64,000 nt of DNA from Rhodonellum psychrophilum GCM71 = DSM 17998 (GCF_000381545.1 NZ_KB906673.1:558001-622000); one strand, 5' to 3'; positions 9,552 through 19,229 are shown, counted from the first letter of the stretch. Translations and numbers: made by a program. Notes: generated by a model from the sequence alone, not told the origin.

Positions 9552-10410
9552 AATTCCAGAATCCGAATTGATCATCAATCCCGACGGCAGTATTTACCAC
9601 CTAAACTTGAAGCCAGAGCATCTGGCTTCAACTATTATCACCGTAGGTGACCCCGATAGGGTAGGGAAAGTTTCCCAATATTTTGATGAAATCGAATTTA
9701 CGATGTCCAAAAGGGAATTCGTCACCCATACGGGGAGGTTCCAGGGCAAACGAATGACGGTGATGAGTACCGGTATGGGAACGGACAATATCGAGATTTT
9801 TATGACCGAACTGGACGCCTTGGTCAATGTTGATTTCGAAACACGATTTCCTAAAACAAAACATACGGCATTGAATATCATTAGGGTAGGGACTTCGGGC
9901 AGCATGCGCAGGGAAATCCCCACGGGAAGTCTTTTGGCTTCAGCCTATGGAATTGGTTTGGACACGTTGATGACTTTTTACCAGACGACCTACAGCCAAT
10001 CGGAGATAAATTTGGGCGAGGCCATCCAAAAGCTTCTCGGTCTACCTTTTCGCCCCTATTGCGTGCAAGGATCCCAAAAACTGCTCAAGGTTTTGGGAGA
10101 AGGGTTGTTGATTGGAAATACTGTGACCTGTCCGGGATTCTTTGGCCCCCAGGGAAGGGAAGTCAGGGCAAAACCAGCTATTCCAGATATCATTGAAAAA
10201 TTGGGAAGTTTGGATGTTGAAGGCTTCAAGTTGACCAATTTTGAAATGGAAACTGCAGGATATTATGCAATGGGAAGATTATTGGGACATGAAGTTCTGA
10301 GTTTGAATGCCATTGTGGCCAATAGGATCACCCATGAATTTGCCAAAGATGCTGATGATATCGTAGAACATTTGATTCAACACACCATAAAAAAAATGGC
10401 GGATTATTAA
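9541..10410 (+). CDS. Nucleoside phosphorylase (uridine phosphorylase family)
   Basis: This 289-aa enzyme cleaves a nucleoside with phosphate to give the free base and (deoxy)ribose-1-phosphate, in salvage. Family hallmarks are TVGDPDRVGKV near 34-44, STGMGTDNIEIF near 78, RVGTSGSMRREIPTG near 118 and the ribose-binding NFEMETAGYY near 238. It is longer than E. coli Udp (253 aa), and whether uridine, purines or another base is preferred cannot be read off. The ATG at 9541 overlaps the end of trhO and gives MSNRIPESEL; frames extending farther upstream into trhO are not part of this protein. An intrinsic terminator overlaps its stop codon. Confidence 0.9.
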   Translation: MSNRIPESELIINPDGSIYHLNLKPEHLASTIITVGDPDRVGKVSQYFDEIEFTMSKREFVTHTGRFQGKRMTVMSTGMGTDNIEIFMTELDALVNVDFETRFPKTKHTALNIIRVGTSGSMRREIPTGSLLASAYGIGLDTLMTFYQTTYSQSEINLGEAIQKLLGLPFRPYCVQGSQKLLKVLGEGLLIGNTVTCPGFFGPQGREVRAKPAIPDIIEKLGSLDVEGFKLTNFEMETAGYYAMGRLLGHEVLSLNAIVANRITHEFAKDADDIVEHLIQHTIKKMADY

Positions 10411-10420
10411 TCCGCCTTTT
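10398..10420 (+). terminator. Intrinsic terminator
   Basis: GGCGGATT, loop ATT, AATCCGCC, then TTTT. The stem begins inside the last codons of the phosphorylase gene. Confidence 0.8.
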
Positions 10421-10434
10421 AAGTTAAATCACCC

Positions 10435-10716
10435 TTATGCAATAAAACTTCCCGAAAAATGTCTTGAGTCCGGTTTGAGTTGATCCCAATCCTTGTAGTC
10501 AATGTTTTCCATCAAATCAATTATTTTTTGAGCACATTCCTGTTTGCAAAGATAAACGCCAAAGAGGGCTCTCTTCTTATTGATCAAAAATATCCTACTG
10601 CTTTCGAACAGGCGATTCAAGCTTCCCCATTCGGACAAAATCAAAAGTTCATCCTTGTTTTTTATAGTTTGGATAATTTTGTAAGCACCAAAAGTACACG
10701 TGATATCCATTTCCAT
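10435..10716 (-). CDS. Hypothetical protein, 93 aa
   Basis: This is a small cytoplasmic-looking protein that I do not recognise. It reads as a plausible globular product: mixed charged and hydrophobic residues, a single Cys pair (YLCKQEC) and a C-terminal SFIA. It lies on the same strand as the two-component pair and about 97 bases downstream of the regulator gene, so it may be read through from that operon. The opposite-strand frame over the same bases has a less protein-like composition, so I prefer this strand. No family or function is claimed. Confidence 0.5.
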   Translation of the reverse strand: MEMDITCTFGAYKIIQTIKNKDELLILSEWGSLNRLFESSRIFLINKKRALFGVYLCKQECAQKIIDLMENIDYKDWDQLKPDSRHFSGSFIA

Positions 10717-10813
10717 TTATGTTTTGTACTCTTCAAATGTACACAGATGAAAATTTATGCGCCATACGTATTTACACCTATTTTATTGATTTTTTATACC
10801 AATAATATGTATT

Positions 10814-11437
10814 TCAAAAAATTATTTTCTTGTTTTTTTGCGCCCATATAAGAAGAGCATTGTGCTTTTTATCCAATTGCAATTTGTTGATAATATTGCT
10901 TCTGTGCTTGTCCACTGTTCTTTCCGCAATGAAGAGTTTTTCTGCAATTTCTTTGGTGGAGGATCCCAGTGCAATCAATCTTAAAATCTTGATTTCCGAA
11001 GGTGTCAAGTTTCCAGTCAAACTATTCCGATCTTCGGCATCATTCATCAGAAGCTTTTTGCTGAAATAGGATTGTCCCGAGAGGACTTTTTGTATGCAAT
11101 TCAACAATTCTTCTGTCGCAAATTCCTTTAGCAGATACCCTGAAATATTCAGGTTTTTTGCTTCATGGAAGATATAAACTTCCTTGTGGAGTGTCAAAAG
11201 GATAATACTCGTGTCCAATTTTTTGCTTTGACAATGTTTGGCGATTTCCAAGCCGGTCATTCCTGGCATTTCAAGGTCTAGGATGGCCAAGTCTGGTTTT
11301 AAGGTTTCGATGAGATGCATCGCTTGGACCCCGTTTGGGGCTTCTCCAATGATATTCATTCCATTTTCATTCAAAAACTCCTTCAAACCTTTCAGCAAAA
11401 GAGGATGATCATCGGCGATTATGATGGTTTGATCCAT
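10814..11437 (-). CDS. NarL/LuxR-family response regulator
   Basis: This 207-aa DNA-binding regulator is partnered with the sensor kinase directly upstream. The receiver domain (1-120) has the acidic pair Asp9/Asp10, phosphoacceptor Asp54 in AILDLEMPGMTG, and a conserved Lys in GYLLKEF. The C-terminal LuxR-type helix-turn-helix (about 142-200) begins LTPSEIKILRLIALG and includes IAERTVDKHRSNI. The start ATG (11437) lies one base after the kinase stop codon (TGAAATG), so the two are translationally coupled. A likely target is the divergent TonB receptor promoter region at 13482-13839, which carries an inverted repeat. Confidence 0.9.
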   Translation of the reverse strand: MDQTIIIADDHPLLLKGLKEFLNENGMNIIGEAPNGVQAMHLIETLKPDLAILDLEMPGMTGLEIAKHCQSKKLDTSIILLTLHKEVYIFHEAKNLNISGYLLKEFATEELLNCIQKVLSGQSYFSKKLLMNDAEDRNSLTGNLTPSEIKILRLIALGSSTKEIAEKLFIAERTVDKHRSNIINKLQLDKKHNALLIWAQKNKKIIF

Positions 11438-11438
11438 T

Positions 11439-13481
11439 TCAATTAGAAAATATAAAGGAAAATATGGTTCCGGCACCTTTTTCTGAATCCACTTTCATGG
11501 TCCCTTTGAGCGCAGCGGTTCTTTCTTTGAGGGTTTTAAGCCCCAAACTGTTGAAATCATTGTATTTTTCGGAGAAATCAAAACCAATCCCATTGTCTTT
11601 GATCGTGATCACAGCCTTTTTCTCCTCTCGCTGGATGGTCACATTGGCAGCGCTAGCCTCTGAATGCTTTAATATGTTGGTAAAGGTTTCCTGCACGATT
11701 CTATAAATATGGACTTGATCTTCTTTCGAAAAGAAATCATCAATATTTTCCAGTTCTGAAGCGATAAAAATATCCATTTCACGGTCAATCTTATCAAGGA
11801 TATTCTGGATGGCGCCGGTGATGCCCAGCTCGTACAGTTGAAAGGGGTGCAGTGATCTGGAAATCCCCCTAAGCTCTTCAATGGCTTGATCCAAAAGGCT
11901 CGCGGAGGAAGTATCTGGACTCATGGCAACTCTGTTTTTGATCAATAAAAGACTTTGACCCAAGCCGTCGTGCAAATCCTTGGAAATCCTGCGTCTTTCA
12001 TTCTCTTGGCTGCTGATCAATTCCCTGGAAAAACGCTCCTGAATGCTTCTTTCTTTTTTTGCCGTTCTGAGGTTTTTCCAAAGAAACAGTAGAATGATAA
12101 TTGCCAAGAAGGCAGTAGTCGAATAGATGATCAAAGTAATTTTCCTACTGGTATCAGCTTGTATTTTTTCGATTTCCTGATTTTTTTTGAGAATTTCCCT
12201 TTCCTTTTTCTCGGTCTCATACAAGGTTTGATAATACGCAAAGGTGTTGGCTTTGTTTATCCCAAAAATTGAATCCTTGTAATTTTGATAATATTTTAAA
12301 GCCAAGAGAGAACCTCCATTGTCTCCCACCTTTTCCAAAAGATCAGCTTCCAGTTGATGCGCTTCCAAGATAAGATCCATATTGTTGGATTCCATCGCTT
12401 TTGTTTTAAATGACCTCGCGAGGGTGATTGCTTTTTGGAGGTTTCCTTTGGTTTTTTCCAAAAGTGCATGAGATTTTGCGAAACTGGGATTGATGAAATT
12501 TTCCTCAACTTGTTTTTCTTTGATCAGCTTTTCTGCCGTAGAAAAAAAGAGCTGCTGTTTTTCCAGATCATTTTCAGTCCCGTAATAGTTGGACATGGAG
12601 AGGTTGATCAACACTTCCAAGTAGGGGTCAAATCCCTCTTGGGGCAAGCGTTTCATGATTTTGTTCAATAAATCATGTTGCTCCACGAACCTTCCCTGTT
12701 TTCTATAATCGTTCGATTGGTTGTACATCACCACCGCCCATTCATTGAAGTCTCCTGATTTCGCATATAGATCGATCAGATTGAGTCTGATTTTCTCGGC
12801 TTCGTCGAATATTTCGTATTTGCTGAATAAAATTGACATGCCGTTTTGGACATGATTCACATAGTCGAGATCTCCAAGATTTTCATAATAAGTGGATGCC
12901 AATTGGTAGTCTTTCATGGCATTCAGCATTTTCCCTAGATAGTCCTTGGCTTGTCCCCTAAAGAACAACGCATCAGCGACATAGATCGAATCAGCCTTTG
13001 AAAAATGAGATATGGAATTGGTGTAAGCCCAAATGGCTGAATCAAATGCCCCTTTAACATAATGGGCGGCACCAAGTTTCAAAAACACATTCCCTCTTAC
13101 CCTGGATTCAGTCACCTTTTCCACAAACTGCCTTGCATTTTGCATTACCTGGAGGGCATTGTCTTGGTCGGATGTTTCATCATTATAAAATTGATAGAGC
13201 GCTATCGACCAATTTGCAGCGGCATCAAAGTCTTTGGTTTCTTCTGCCAATTTGATTGCCTGCAAATAATAGGATGGCAAAGCATCACTTTGCTTCTCCT
13301 TATAGATGAGTGGCAGTATTTGCTTGAGCAACTGCATTTTTTTTGAAGGGATCATTTCACTTTGGAACAACGTCTCCAATGAATCTTTTTGGGGATTGGC
13401 TGAAATTTCTTTTGAAAAAACCAAAAAGCACAAGAATACAATCATGCCAAACCTTTTCTTCCAAACAATACAATCGTTCAT
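11439..13481 (-). CDS. TPR-containing sensor histidine kinase (HisKA_3 type)
   Basis: This roughly 680-aa sensor kinase has an export signal (about 1-31, with KKR then MIVFLCFLVF) and a periplasmic region of TPR-like helical repeats (about 40-420). A coiled segment, one transmembrane helix (about 448-469), a HisKA_3 domain with ERRRISKDLHDGLGQ (phospho-His about 504) and a HATPase_c domain with KDNGIGFDF and LGLKTLKERTAALKG follow. This layout is common in Bacteroidota kinases paired with NarL-type regulators. I chose the ATG at 13481 because it gives a clean signal peptide; a TTG 11 codons upstream is the alternative. The sensed signal is unknown. Confidence 0.88.
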   Translation of the reverse strand: MNDCIVWKKRFGMIVFLCFLVFSKEISANPQKDSLETLFQSEMIPSKKMQLLKQILPLIYKEKQSDALPSYYLQAIKLAEETKDFDAAANWSIALYQFYNDETSDQDNALQVMQNARQFVEKVTESRVRGNVFLKLGAAHYVKGAFDSAIWAYTNSISHFSKADSIYVADALFFRGQAKDYLGKMLNAMKDYQLASTYYENLGDLDYVNHVQNGMSILFSKYEIFDEAEKIRLNLIDLYAKSGDFNEWAVVMYNQSNDYRKQGRFVEQHDLLNKIMKRLPQEGFDPYLEVLINLSMSNYYGTENDLEKQQLFFSTAEKLIKEKQVEENFINPSFAKSHALLEKTKGNLQKAITLARSFKTKAMESNNMDLILEAHQLEADLLEKVGDNGGSLLALKYYQNYKDSIFGINKANTFAYYQTLYETEKKEREILKKNQEIEKIQADTSRKITLIIYSTTAFLAIIILLFLWKNLRTAKKERSIQERFSRELISSQENERRRISKDLHDGLGQSLLLIKNRVAMSPDTSSASLLDQAIEELRGISRSLHPFQLYELGITGAIQNILDKIDREMDIFIASELENIDDFFSKEDQVHIYRIVQETFTNILKHSEASAANVTIQREEKKAVITIKDNGIGFDFSEKYNDFNSLGLKTLKERTAALKGTMKVDSEKGAGTIFSFIFSN

Positions 13482-13839
13482 TTCTTTATTATCAAAACAA
13501 TATTTTATTACCAACCACTAAGGTATTCAATCTCTCAGGAATTTTGACATGCACTACCGCTTATCTCAGATATTGAAAGACTTAAAGGGTGTCAACTCTA
13601 TTCATGTATCTACACGCAATTCACGAACTTTATGACTTTCAGTTCGTTATTTAATTGGGTCTTTTTATACTGAAATCATAACAAACGGAACAGGATCACT
13701 TTATAAATTGAAAAAAACCCTTTTAAAAGCATTTAAAATCCGAAGTGCTTCTATTTCAACATTATTTAATTGAAAAAGTTAATTCAAGTGCAGTTTTGTT
13801 TGGGCCCGACCAACACATATTTTCCTTAAAAATCTTACT
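13482..13839. promoter_or_regulatory. Divergent control region with an inverted repeat
   Basis: This 358-base AT-rich gap separates the sensor kinase (minus) from the TonB receptor (plus) and contains no gene. It holds a perfect 7-base inverted repeat, ACGAACT (13623-13629) and AGTTCGT (13641-13647), with an 11-base spacer. Spaced inverted heptamers are the kind of site NarL-type regulators bind, so this is a candidate operator for the adjacent response regulator. I could not place a convincing TAnnTTTG box for either gene. Confidence 0.4.
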
Positions 13840-16275
13840 ATGAAAATCGTTTTGTCTTGTTTATTTTTTGTTTTTCTATATTCGGCAACCTCAGAGGGGT
13901 ATTCCCAAACGATCACGCTGAAGGGGAAAGTCGTAGATGCAGAAAACTCCCAAGTGATGGAATTTGCCAATATTGCTCTTTTGGTTCCAGGGGATTCTTC
14001 CTTGGTGACCGGAGCCATGAGTGATTTGGATGGGACATTCTCCTTCAGTACCGAGCCGGGAGAATACCTGCTCAGGGTTGGCTTTATAGGTTACGAAAGC
14101 AGTTTTAAAATTATTTCACTGGCTGGAGATAAAGAATTGGTGAATCTGGGTAACATCAGACTGCGCACAGATGCAACGAACCTACAAGAGGTGGTTGTAG
14201 AAGGCGTTTCATCGATTTTCGAAAGCGACGTGGACAAAAGGATCTATAATGTCGAAAACAGCATCGTGGCAGAAGGAGCAACAGCAGCCGAGCTTTTGGG
14301 GACCTTGCCCTCCATCCAAATCGATGAGCAGGGCGGGATTTCAATGCGGGGAAGTGGGGAAGTGATGATCTACATCAATGGCCGGCCCTCCAACCTTTCA
14401 TCAAGTGAATCAGAGAATATCCTTTCCCAATTCCCAGCAAATAGCATCAAATCTGTGGAATTGATCACCAATCCTTCCTCAAGATATGATGCCGCAGGAG
14501 TAGGTGGCATTATCAATATCATCCTCAAAAAGAATCAGAACCTTGGATTCAATGGTCAGGTGAATGCCTCGGTTGGAACCAGGGATAAATATCAAGCAGG
14601 GCTGAACCTGAACTATGCAACCGAAAAAGTCAATTATTATGCCTCCTATAATTTTCAGGACCGAAGGAGATTTAGACTGGGAGAGAGTTTGAGGGAAAAT
14701 TTTGTCCCTGGGTTTTCGAGATTCCTGGAGCAGGAAGATGATGAATTGGAGAGAAGAAAAACTTCCCTCATCCGAGGGGGATTGGATTACAACATCAATG
14801 ACAATTTGGTTTTTGGCTTTTATGCGCAGGCAAATCTCAACCAAGAGACCGAAAATGAATCCACCAATCAAAGAAATTTTAATGTTCGCAATCAAATAGA
14901 CAGCCTTTTTGTAAGGGATAGATCAGAAAGAAGCAATAGCAACAATTTTGAATCCGGTGTCAATCTGACTTGGAACCTGGATTCACTCGGACAGCGGTTG
15001 TATACTTCATTTTCCTACGCCTATGACCAAAGGGATCAAATACAGAACACTTCACAGTCCTTTTTCAATTCCGAGAATGAGTTTGTCCCAGCAAATGGAT
15101 TGACACAAATGGAAGAGAGTCCAAGGGAAAGTACTTTTTCCCTATTTCAATTGGATTATGAAAAACCATTGGGCGAGAATAGCAAGATTGAGGCGGGATT
15201 GAAGGGGACTTTCGGTTCCTGGGACAGGTCACAGGTATTTGCCCAAGGTGATCAAAACACCAATTTCTCTCCTACTCCAATTGACTCCTTGAATGACACC
15301 TACTCGTTCCATGAGGATGTGTATGCTTCTTATTTTATCTTTAGAAGCAAAATCAACAAATTTGGCTATCAGGCAGGATTGAGGGCCGAATACACAGAAA
15401 CTCTGGGGGAATTGGCCAGTAGTGGTGAAAAAATTGTAAACAATTACTTCAATATATTTCCCAGTGTGTACACCACGTATAACTTAGGTCAAGAGGAGGA
15501 AATTTCCCTGAATTACAGCAGGAGGATCTCCAGGCCGGGAATCTGGTCCTTGTCACCAATCTACAATCTTCGGGATCAACTTAATTTTTCCATCGGGAAT
15601 CCTTATCTGCAACCGGAGTACACAGACAGCTACGAAATGGGCTATATGAAAGGCTGGAGCAAATACCTGCTGAACGCCACGGTGTACCACCGGTATTCCA
15701 CCAATGTCCAAACCAGGATCACTACCTTGCTAGACAATAATATTACCGTGCAGAGTAGGGAAAATGCAAATGTCAGGAAAAGCACTGGTCTTGAATTGGT
15801 GAATCAAATCGGGGTGACAGATTGGTTTGATATCGCCTTGACTGGGAATTTCTTTTATTCTGAAATCTTCGGAGACAATCTTGGAGAAGGTTTCAACAAT
15901 TCCAATTTCAGCTGGACGGTGAATCTTTTGACAAGCATGGCGATACCCAATCTTTTTAGCGTTCAGCTGCAGGGCAATTACCGTGGACCCATTGTGCTTC
16001 CACAAGGTGAAATTGAACCGCTGTGGGGGTTGAATATCGGTTTGAGGAAAGATGTCATGGCAAAAAGAGGAACGATAAGCCTAAACGTGAGCGATATTTT
16101 CAACACCCAAGTTTTCAAAATCAAAACGCAGGATGCCAGATTTATCTCTGATAGGGCTTTTGACCGTGAAACCAGGATCGGAACGATCGCCTTTACCTAT
16201 CGCTTTGGTGGATTCAGGGACAAAAGCAAAAAAGAAGGGGATAGGGATGGAATGGGAGAAGATATGGATTTTTAA
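13840..16275 (+). CDS. TonB-dependent outer-membrane receptor (OMP_b-brl_3 type)
   Basis: This 811-aa protein has a signal peptide (1-23, ending EGYSQ), a carboxypeptidase-regulatory-like beta-sandwich (about 25-110, TLKGKVVDAENSQ), a plug domain (about 125-225) with the segment GSGEVMIYINGRPSNL, and a long beta-barrel of the outer-membrane family 3 type ending in a strand with aromatic residues (FTYRFGG). It lacks the SusC signature, and no SusD gene follows, so it is not a classical polysaccharide locus. The substrate is unknown. The gene faces away from a two-component system, which may control it. A strong terminator follows 20 bases after the stop. Confidence 0.88.
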   Translation: MKIVLSCLFFVFLYSATSEGYSQTITLKGKVVDAENSQVMEFANIALLVPGDSSLVTGAMSDLDGTFSFSTEPGEYLLRVGFIGYESSFKIISLAGDKELVNLGNIRLRTDATNLQEVVVEGVSSIFESDVDKRIYNVENSIVAEGATAAELLGTLPSIQIDEQGGISMRGSGEVMIYINGRPSNLSSSESENILSQFPANSIKSVELITNPSSRYDAAGVGGIINIILKKNQNLGFNGQVNASVGTRDKYQAGLNLNYATEKVNYYASYNFQDRRRFRLGESLRENFVPGFSRFLEQEDDELERRKTSLIRGGLDYNINDNLVFGFYAQANLNQETENESTNQRNFNVRNQIDSLFVRDRSERSNSNNFESGVNLTWNLDSLGQRLYTSFSYAYDQRDQIQNTSQSFFNSENEFVPANGLTQMEESPRESTFSLFQLDYEKPLGENSKIEAGLKGTFGSWDRSQVFAQGDQNTNFSPTPIDSLNDTYSFHEDVYASYFIFRSKINKFGYQAGLRAEYTETLGELASSGEKIVNNYFNIFPSVYTTYNLGQEEEISLNYSRRISRPGIWSLSPIYNLRDQLNFSIGNPYLQPEYTDSYEMGYMKGWSKYLLNATVYHRYSTNVQTRITTLLDNNITVQSRENANVRKSTGLELVNQIGVTDWFDIALTGNFFYSEIFGDNLGEGFNNSNFSWTVNLLTSMAIPNLFSVQLQGNYRGPIVLPQGEIEPLWGLNIGLRKDVMAKRGTISLNVSDIFNTQVFKIKTQDARFISDRAFDRETRIGTIAFTYRFGGFRDKSKKEGDRDGMGEDMDF

Positions 16276-16295
16276 GAGCAAACGTCCTCTATTCG

Positions 16296-16344
16296 GGAAA
16301 AGCCCATTAAAAGTTTGATGCTTTTTATGGGCTTTTCCTTTTTT
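16296..16344 (+). terminator. Strong intrinsic terminator
   Basis: An 18-bp stem (16296-16313 with 16321-16338, one mismatch) with loop TTTGATG is followed by TTTTTT. Repeat copy A begins 5 bases after the T-run. Confidence 0.85.
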
Positions 16345-16348
16345 GAAC

Positions 16349-16515
16349 AAACCCGAAATATGCATTAAGTTTCCAAATGAGGGGGAATTGCAAGAAAATC
16401 CCACTGTTTGGAAAAAAGACGAATACCGGCATGGTGAAGTCTAAAGCCGTAGACAAAGACTGATAATTTCGTAATTTAAGTCTAGAATGGAATTGGCATT
16501 GCATAAAACGGGTTA
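16349..16515 (+). repeat. Dispersed TIR repeat, copy A
   Basis: This 167-bp intergenic element starts AACCCGAAATATGCAT and ends GCATAAAACGGGTT, an imperfect terminal inverted repeat. It contains the family core GCAAGAAAAT and GGTGAAGTCTAAA. It lies between a terminator and the AlkD-like gene, whose start is 35 bases downstream. It has no open frame of its own. Confidence 0.8.
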
Positions 16516-16549
16516 AAAAAATCAGCATCAACCGCCTAACTTAATTTCC

Positions 16550-17272
16550 ATGAATGAAAACCACCTCACGGAACAAATTCTTTTGGATCTTCAAGCATTG
16601 GCCGACCCAAAAAAAGCCGAGTTTTTGCCTAAATTCTTCAAAGTGGGCCCTGGCCAATATGGAGAAGGGGATCTTTTTATGGGTGTCACAGTACCCCATC
16701 AGCGAAAAATCGCCACCAAATACTGGAAGGAAATCAGCAAGGAAGCCCTGAGCCAACTCCTCCATTCCCCTTACCATGAAGCACGATTGACAGCATTGTT
16801 TGTGCTGGTGAAAAAATTCGAAAAAGCAAAAAGCGATACAGAGAAGCAGGACTGGATGGAATTCTACCTGAAACACAGGTCAGGCGTCAACAGTTGGGAT
16901 CTGGTAGACAGTTCCGCACCAAAAATATTGGGTGAATGGCTTTTTGACAAAAACCGAAGCCTGTTGTTTGATTTTGCGACAACAGGAACCCTCTGGGAAA
17001 AACGAATGGCGATGATCAGCACCTTGTATTTCATTAGGAAAATGGATTTTGAGGACACTTTTAAAATTGCCGAAATCCTTCTCCGAGATTCCCATGACCT
17101 CATCCACAAAGTTATCGGCTGGATGATCAGGGAAGTCGGGAACAGGGATATGGATATTGCATTCGCATTTCTGAAAAAACATTACAAAATCATGCCGCGC
17201 ACGATGTTGAGGTATGCAATAGAGAAAAATGACCCCGACGTGAGGGAAGCGTTTTTAAAGGGAGCGATCTAA
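16550..17272 (+). CDS. AlkD-like DNA alkylation repair protein
   Basis: This 240-aa all-helical HEAT-like repeat protein resembles the AlkD/DNA-7-methylguanine glycosylase family, which excises bulky or cationic alkylated bases without base flipping. Supporting segments are GVTVPHQRKIATKYW near 44, EARLTALFVLVKKFEKA near 77, the conserved Trp-Asp in NSWDLVDSSAPKILG (about 113-127), TLWEKRMAMIST and PRTMLRYAIEK near the end. It is cytoplasmic and monocistronic, bounded by a repeat upstream and a terminator that overlaps its stop codon. The glycosylase role is from family knowledge. Confidence 0.85.
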   Translation: MNENHLTEQILLDLQALADPKKAEFLPKFFKVGPGQYGEGDLFMGVTVPHQRKIATKYWKEISKEALSQLLHSPYHEARLTALFVLVKKFEKAKSDTEKQDWMEFYLKHRSGVNSWDLVDSSAPKILGEWLFDKNRSLLFDFATTGTLWEKRMAMISTLYFIRKMDFEDTFKIAEILLRDSHDLIHKVIGWMIREVGNRDMDIAFAFLKKHYKIMPRTMLRYAIEKNDPDVREAFLKGAI

Positions 17273-17284
17273 ACGCTCCCTTTT
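17260..17284 (+). terminator. Intrinsic terminator
   Basis: GGGAGCG, loop ATCTAAA, CGCTCCC, then TTTT. It overlaps the stop codon of the AlkD-like gene. Confidence 0.8.
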
Positions 17285-17332
17285 GAAGATTTCAGTTGGT
17301 TTTTTTGGAATTCAATTCAAGAAATTCAACAC

Positions 17333-19225
17333 TCAATCAATCCCTTCCATCTCACTCAACTCTAACCAGCGCAATTCCAATTCTCCTGTGGTAGAATCTA
17401 TTTCTTTGATTCGGGAAGACCATTCCTGAATTTTTTGGTGGTCATCGATCCCCGAATTCATTTTTTCTACCAAAGTCTCTTTTTCAGCGCCAAGTTTTTC
17501 AATTTGCTGACCGATTTCCTCAAATTCCTTCTTTTGCTTAAAAGTGGCTTTGGTTTTACTCGGCGCCTGTTCTGCAACCACTGTTGGCTTGGATTCTTTC
17601 TCAGGTTTTTTGTCCTTATCCAAGGCCTTCTGTTCTTTTTCCCATTCCCTGAAATCGGTATAGTTGCCAGGGAAATCCTTGATTACTCCTTCTCCTTCAA
17701 AAACGAAAAGGTGCTCCACCAAGCGATCCATGAAATACCGATCATGCGATACGATGATCAGACATCCCGGGAAATCATCCAAAAACTCCTCCAGTGTATT
17801 GAGTGTCATGATGTCCAGATCATTGGTTGGCTCATCGAGAATAAGGAAGTTGGGGCTTTTGATCAGCACCATCAGCAACTGAAGCCTTCTTCGCTCACCA
17901 CCGCTTAATTTGGAAACAGGGGTATGTTGTTGTTTGGGTGGGAAACCGAATTTGTTCAGGAATTGTGCGATCGTGATCGTGCTTCCGCCCGCAACGGTGA
18001 CCACTTCCGCGACTTCCTTGACCACATCGATAATCCTTTTGCTTTCGTCGAAGGAATCTTCTTCCTGTCGGTAATAGCCAAAAGCAGTGGTCTGCCCAAT
18101 GGCCACTGTCCCCGAATCAGGTTTCAGTTGGCCTGTGATCATGTTCAAAAACGTTGTTTTTCCGGCACCATTTGGGCCTACAATCCCGATTTTATCTCCC
18201 TTTTTGAACGTATAGGAAAAATCCTTAAGGATGGGCTTGTCGTCAAAAGACTTGTTGAGTTTTTCTATTTCGATGATCTTGTTTCCCAAGCGCTGTGAAG
18301 TGACGGTCAGCTGAATGTCGCGTTCCTCTCTTTTGGAAAATGCTTTCTCCTTTGTGTCTTCAAAGGCATCCACCCTGTACTTGGCTTTGGTGCTACGGGC
18401 TTTTGGTTGCCTTCTGATCCAGTCAAGTTCTTTTTTATAAAGGCTCTTGGCTCTGTCCAATTCTGTCAATTCATTGCCTCTTCTCTCTTCTTTTTTCTCC
18501 AAGAAATAGCCGTAGTTTCCTTGATACCTAAAAATCTGTCCATTGTCCAGTTCCAGGATTTCATTGGTGACTTTCTCCAGAAAATACCTATCGTGGGTAA
18601 CCATGAAAAGGGAAAGGTTCGCTTTGGAAAGATACTCTTCCAGCCATTCGATGGTTTCAAGATCCAGATGATTGGTGGGTTCATCCAGCAAAAGCAAATC
18701 GGGTTTTTCCAGGATTGCTTTGGCCAAGGCTACTCTTTTTCGCTGTCCACCACTGAGGTTGCCTACGGGCATGGATGTGTCATGGAGGCCTAATTTGCCC
18801 ATCACTTCATTCACTTGGTATTCAAAATCCCAAGCCTGAAGCCTATCCATTTTCTCAAAAATATCCTGAAGGAGGTCGTTGTTGTCCCTTCCATCCTGGG
18901 AGTCCAGCATTGCTTTGTGGTAGTCCTCAATGACCTGCATGGTCTCATTGGTGCTTCCATCAAAAATTGTCTTGTAGATACTCAATTCCCCGGTAAACAC
19001 AGGGTTTTGGTGTACATATGCGATTTTGACTTGCTGATTGATTGCTACTTGGCCCGTATCCGGAACCTCTATTCCCATGATGATTTTCATCAGAGTAGAT
19101 TTTCCCGCACCATTGATTCCCACCAAAGCAATTTTTTGCCCTTGGTCAATGCCAAAGGAAATGTTTTGAAAAAGTTTACGCTCCCCGAAGGATTTACTTA
19201 GATTTTCGACCGACAAATAATTCAT
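17333..19225 (-). CDS. ABC-F ATPase, Uup-like
   Basis: This 630-aa soluble protein has two tandem ABC ATPase domains and no membrane segments, which defines the ABC-F class of ribosome-associated factors. Walker A motifs are GINGAGKSTLMK and GPNGAGKTTFLN. The signature motifs are LSGGQRKRVALAKAIL and LSGGERRRLQLLMVLI, and the Walker B regions are LLLDEPTNHLDL and LILDEPTNDLDI. A charged C-terminal coiled coil (about 555-625) is typical of the Uup subgroup rather than EttA. Some ABC-F proteins confer ribosome-target antibiotic protection; nothing here indicates that. Its start codon lies 4 bases after a TAATTTTG promoter box. Confidence 0.92.
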   Translation of the reverse strand: MNYLSVENLSKSFGERKLFQNISFGIDQGQKIALVGINGAGKSTLMKIIMGIEVPDTGQVAINQQVKIAYVHQNPVFTGELSIYKTIFDGSTNETMQVIEDYHKAMLDSQDGRDNNDLLQDIFEKMDRLQAWDFEYQVNEVMGKLGLHDTSMPVGNLSGGQRKRVALAKAILEKPDLLLLDEPTNHLDLETIEWLEEYLSKANLSLFMVTHDRYFLEKVTNEILELDNGQIFRYQGNYGYFLEKKEERRGNELTELDRAKSLYKKELDWIRRQPKARSTKAKYRVDAFEDTKEKAFSKREERDIQLTVTSQRLGNKIIEIEKLNKSFDDKPILKDFSYTFKKGDKIGIVGPNGAGKTTFLNMITGQLKPDSGTVAIGQTTAFGYYRQEEDSFDESKRIIDVVKEVAEVVTVAGGSTITIAQFLNKFGFPPKQQHTPVSKLSGGERRRLQLLMVLIKSPNFLILDEPTNDLDIMTLNTLEEFLDDFPGCLIIVSHDRYFMDRLVEHLFVFEGEGVIKDFPGNYTDFREWEKEQKALDKDKKPEKESKPTVVAEQAPSKTKATFKQKKEFEEIGQQIEKLGAEKETLVEKMNSGIDDHQKIQEWSSRIKEIDSTTGELELRWLELSEMEGID

Positions 19226-19229
19226 GGTG

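Noticed and set aside
10480-10851. A 123-codon plus-strand frame over the 93-aa gene
   Set aside because: Its product is rich in Phe, Ile and Tyr with no domain, and the minus-strand reading is more protein-like.
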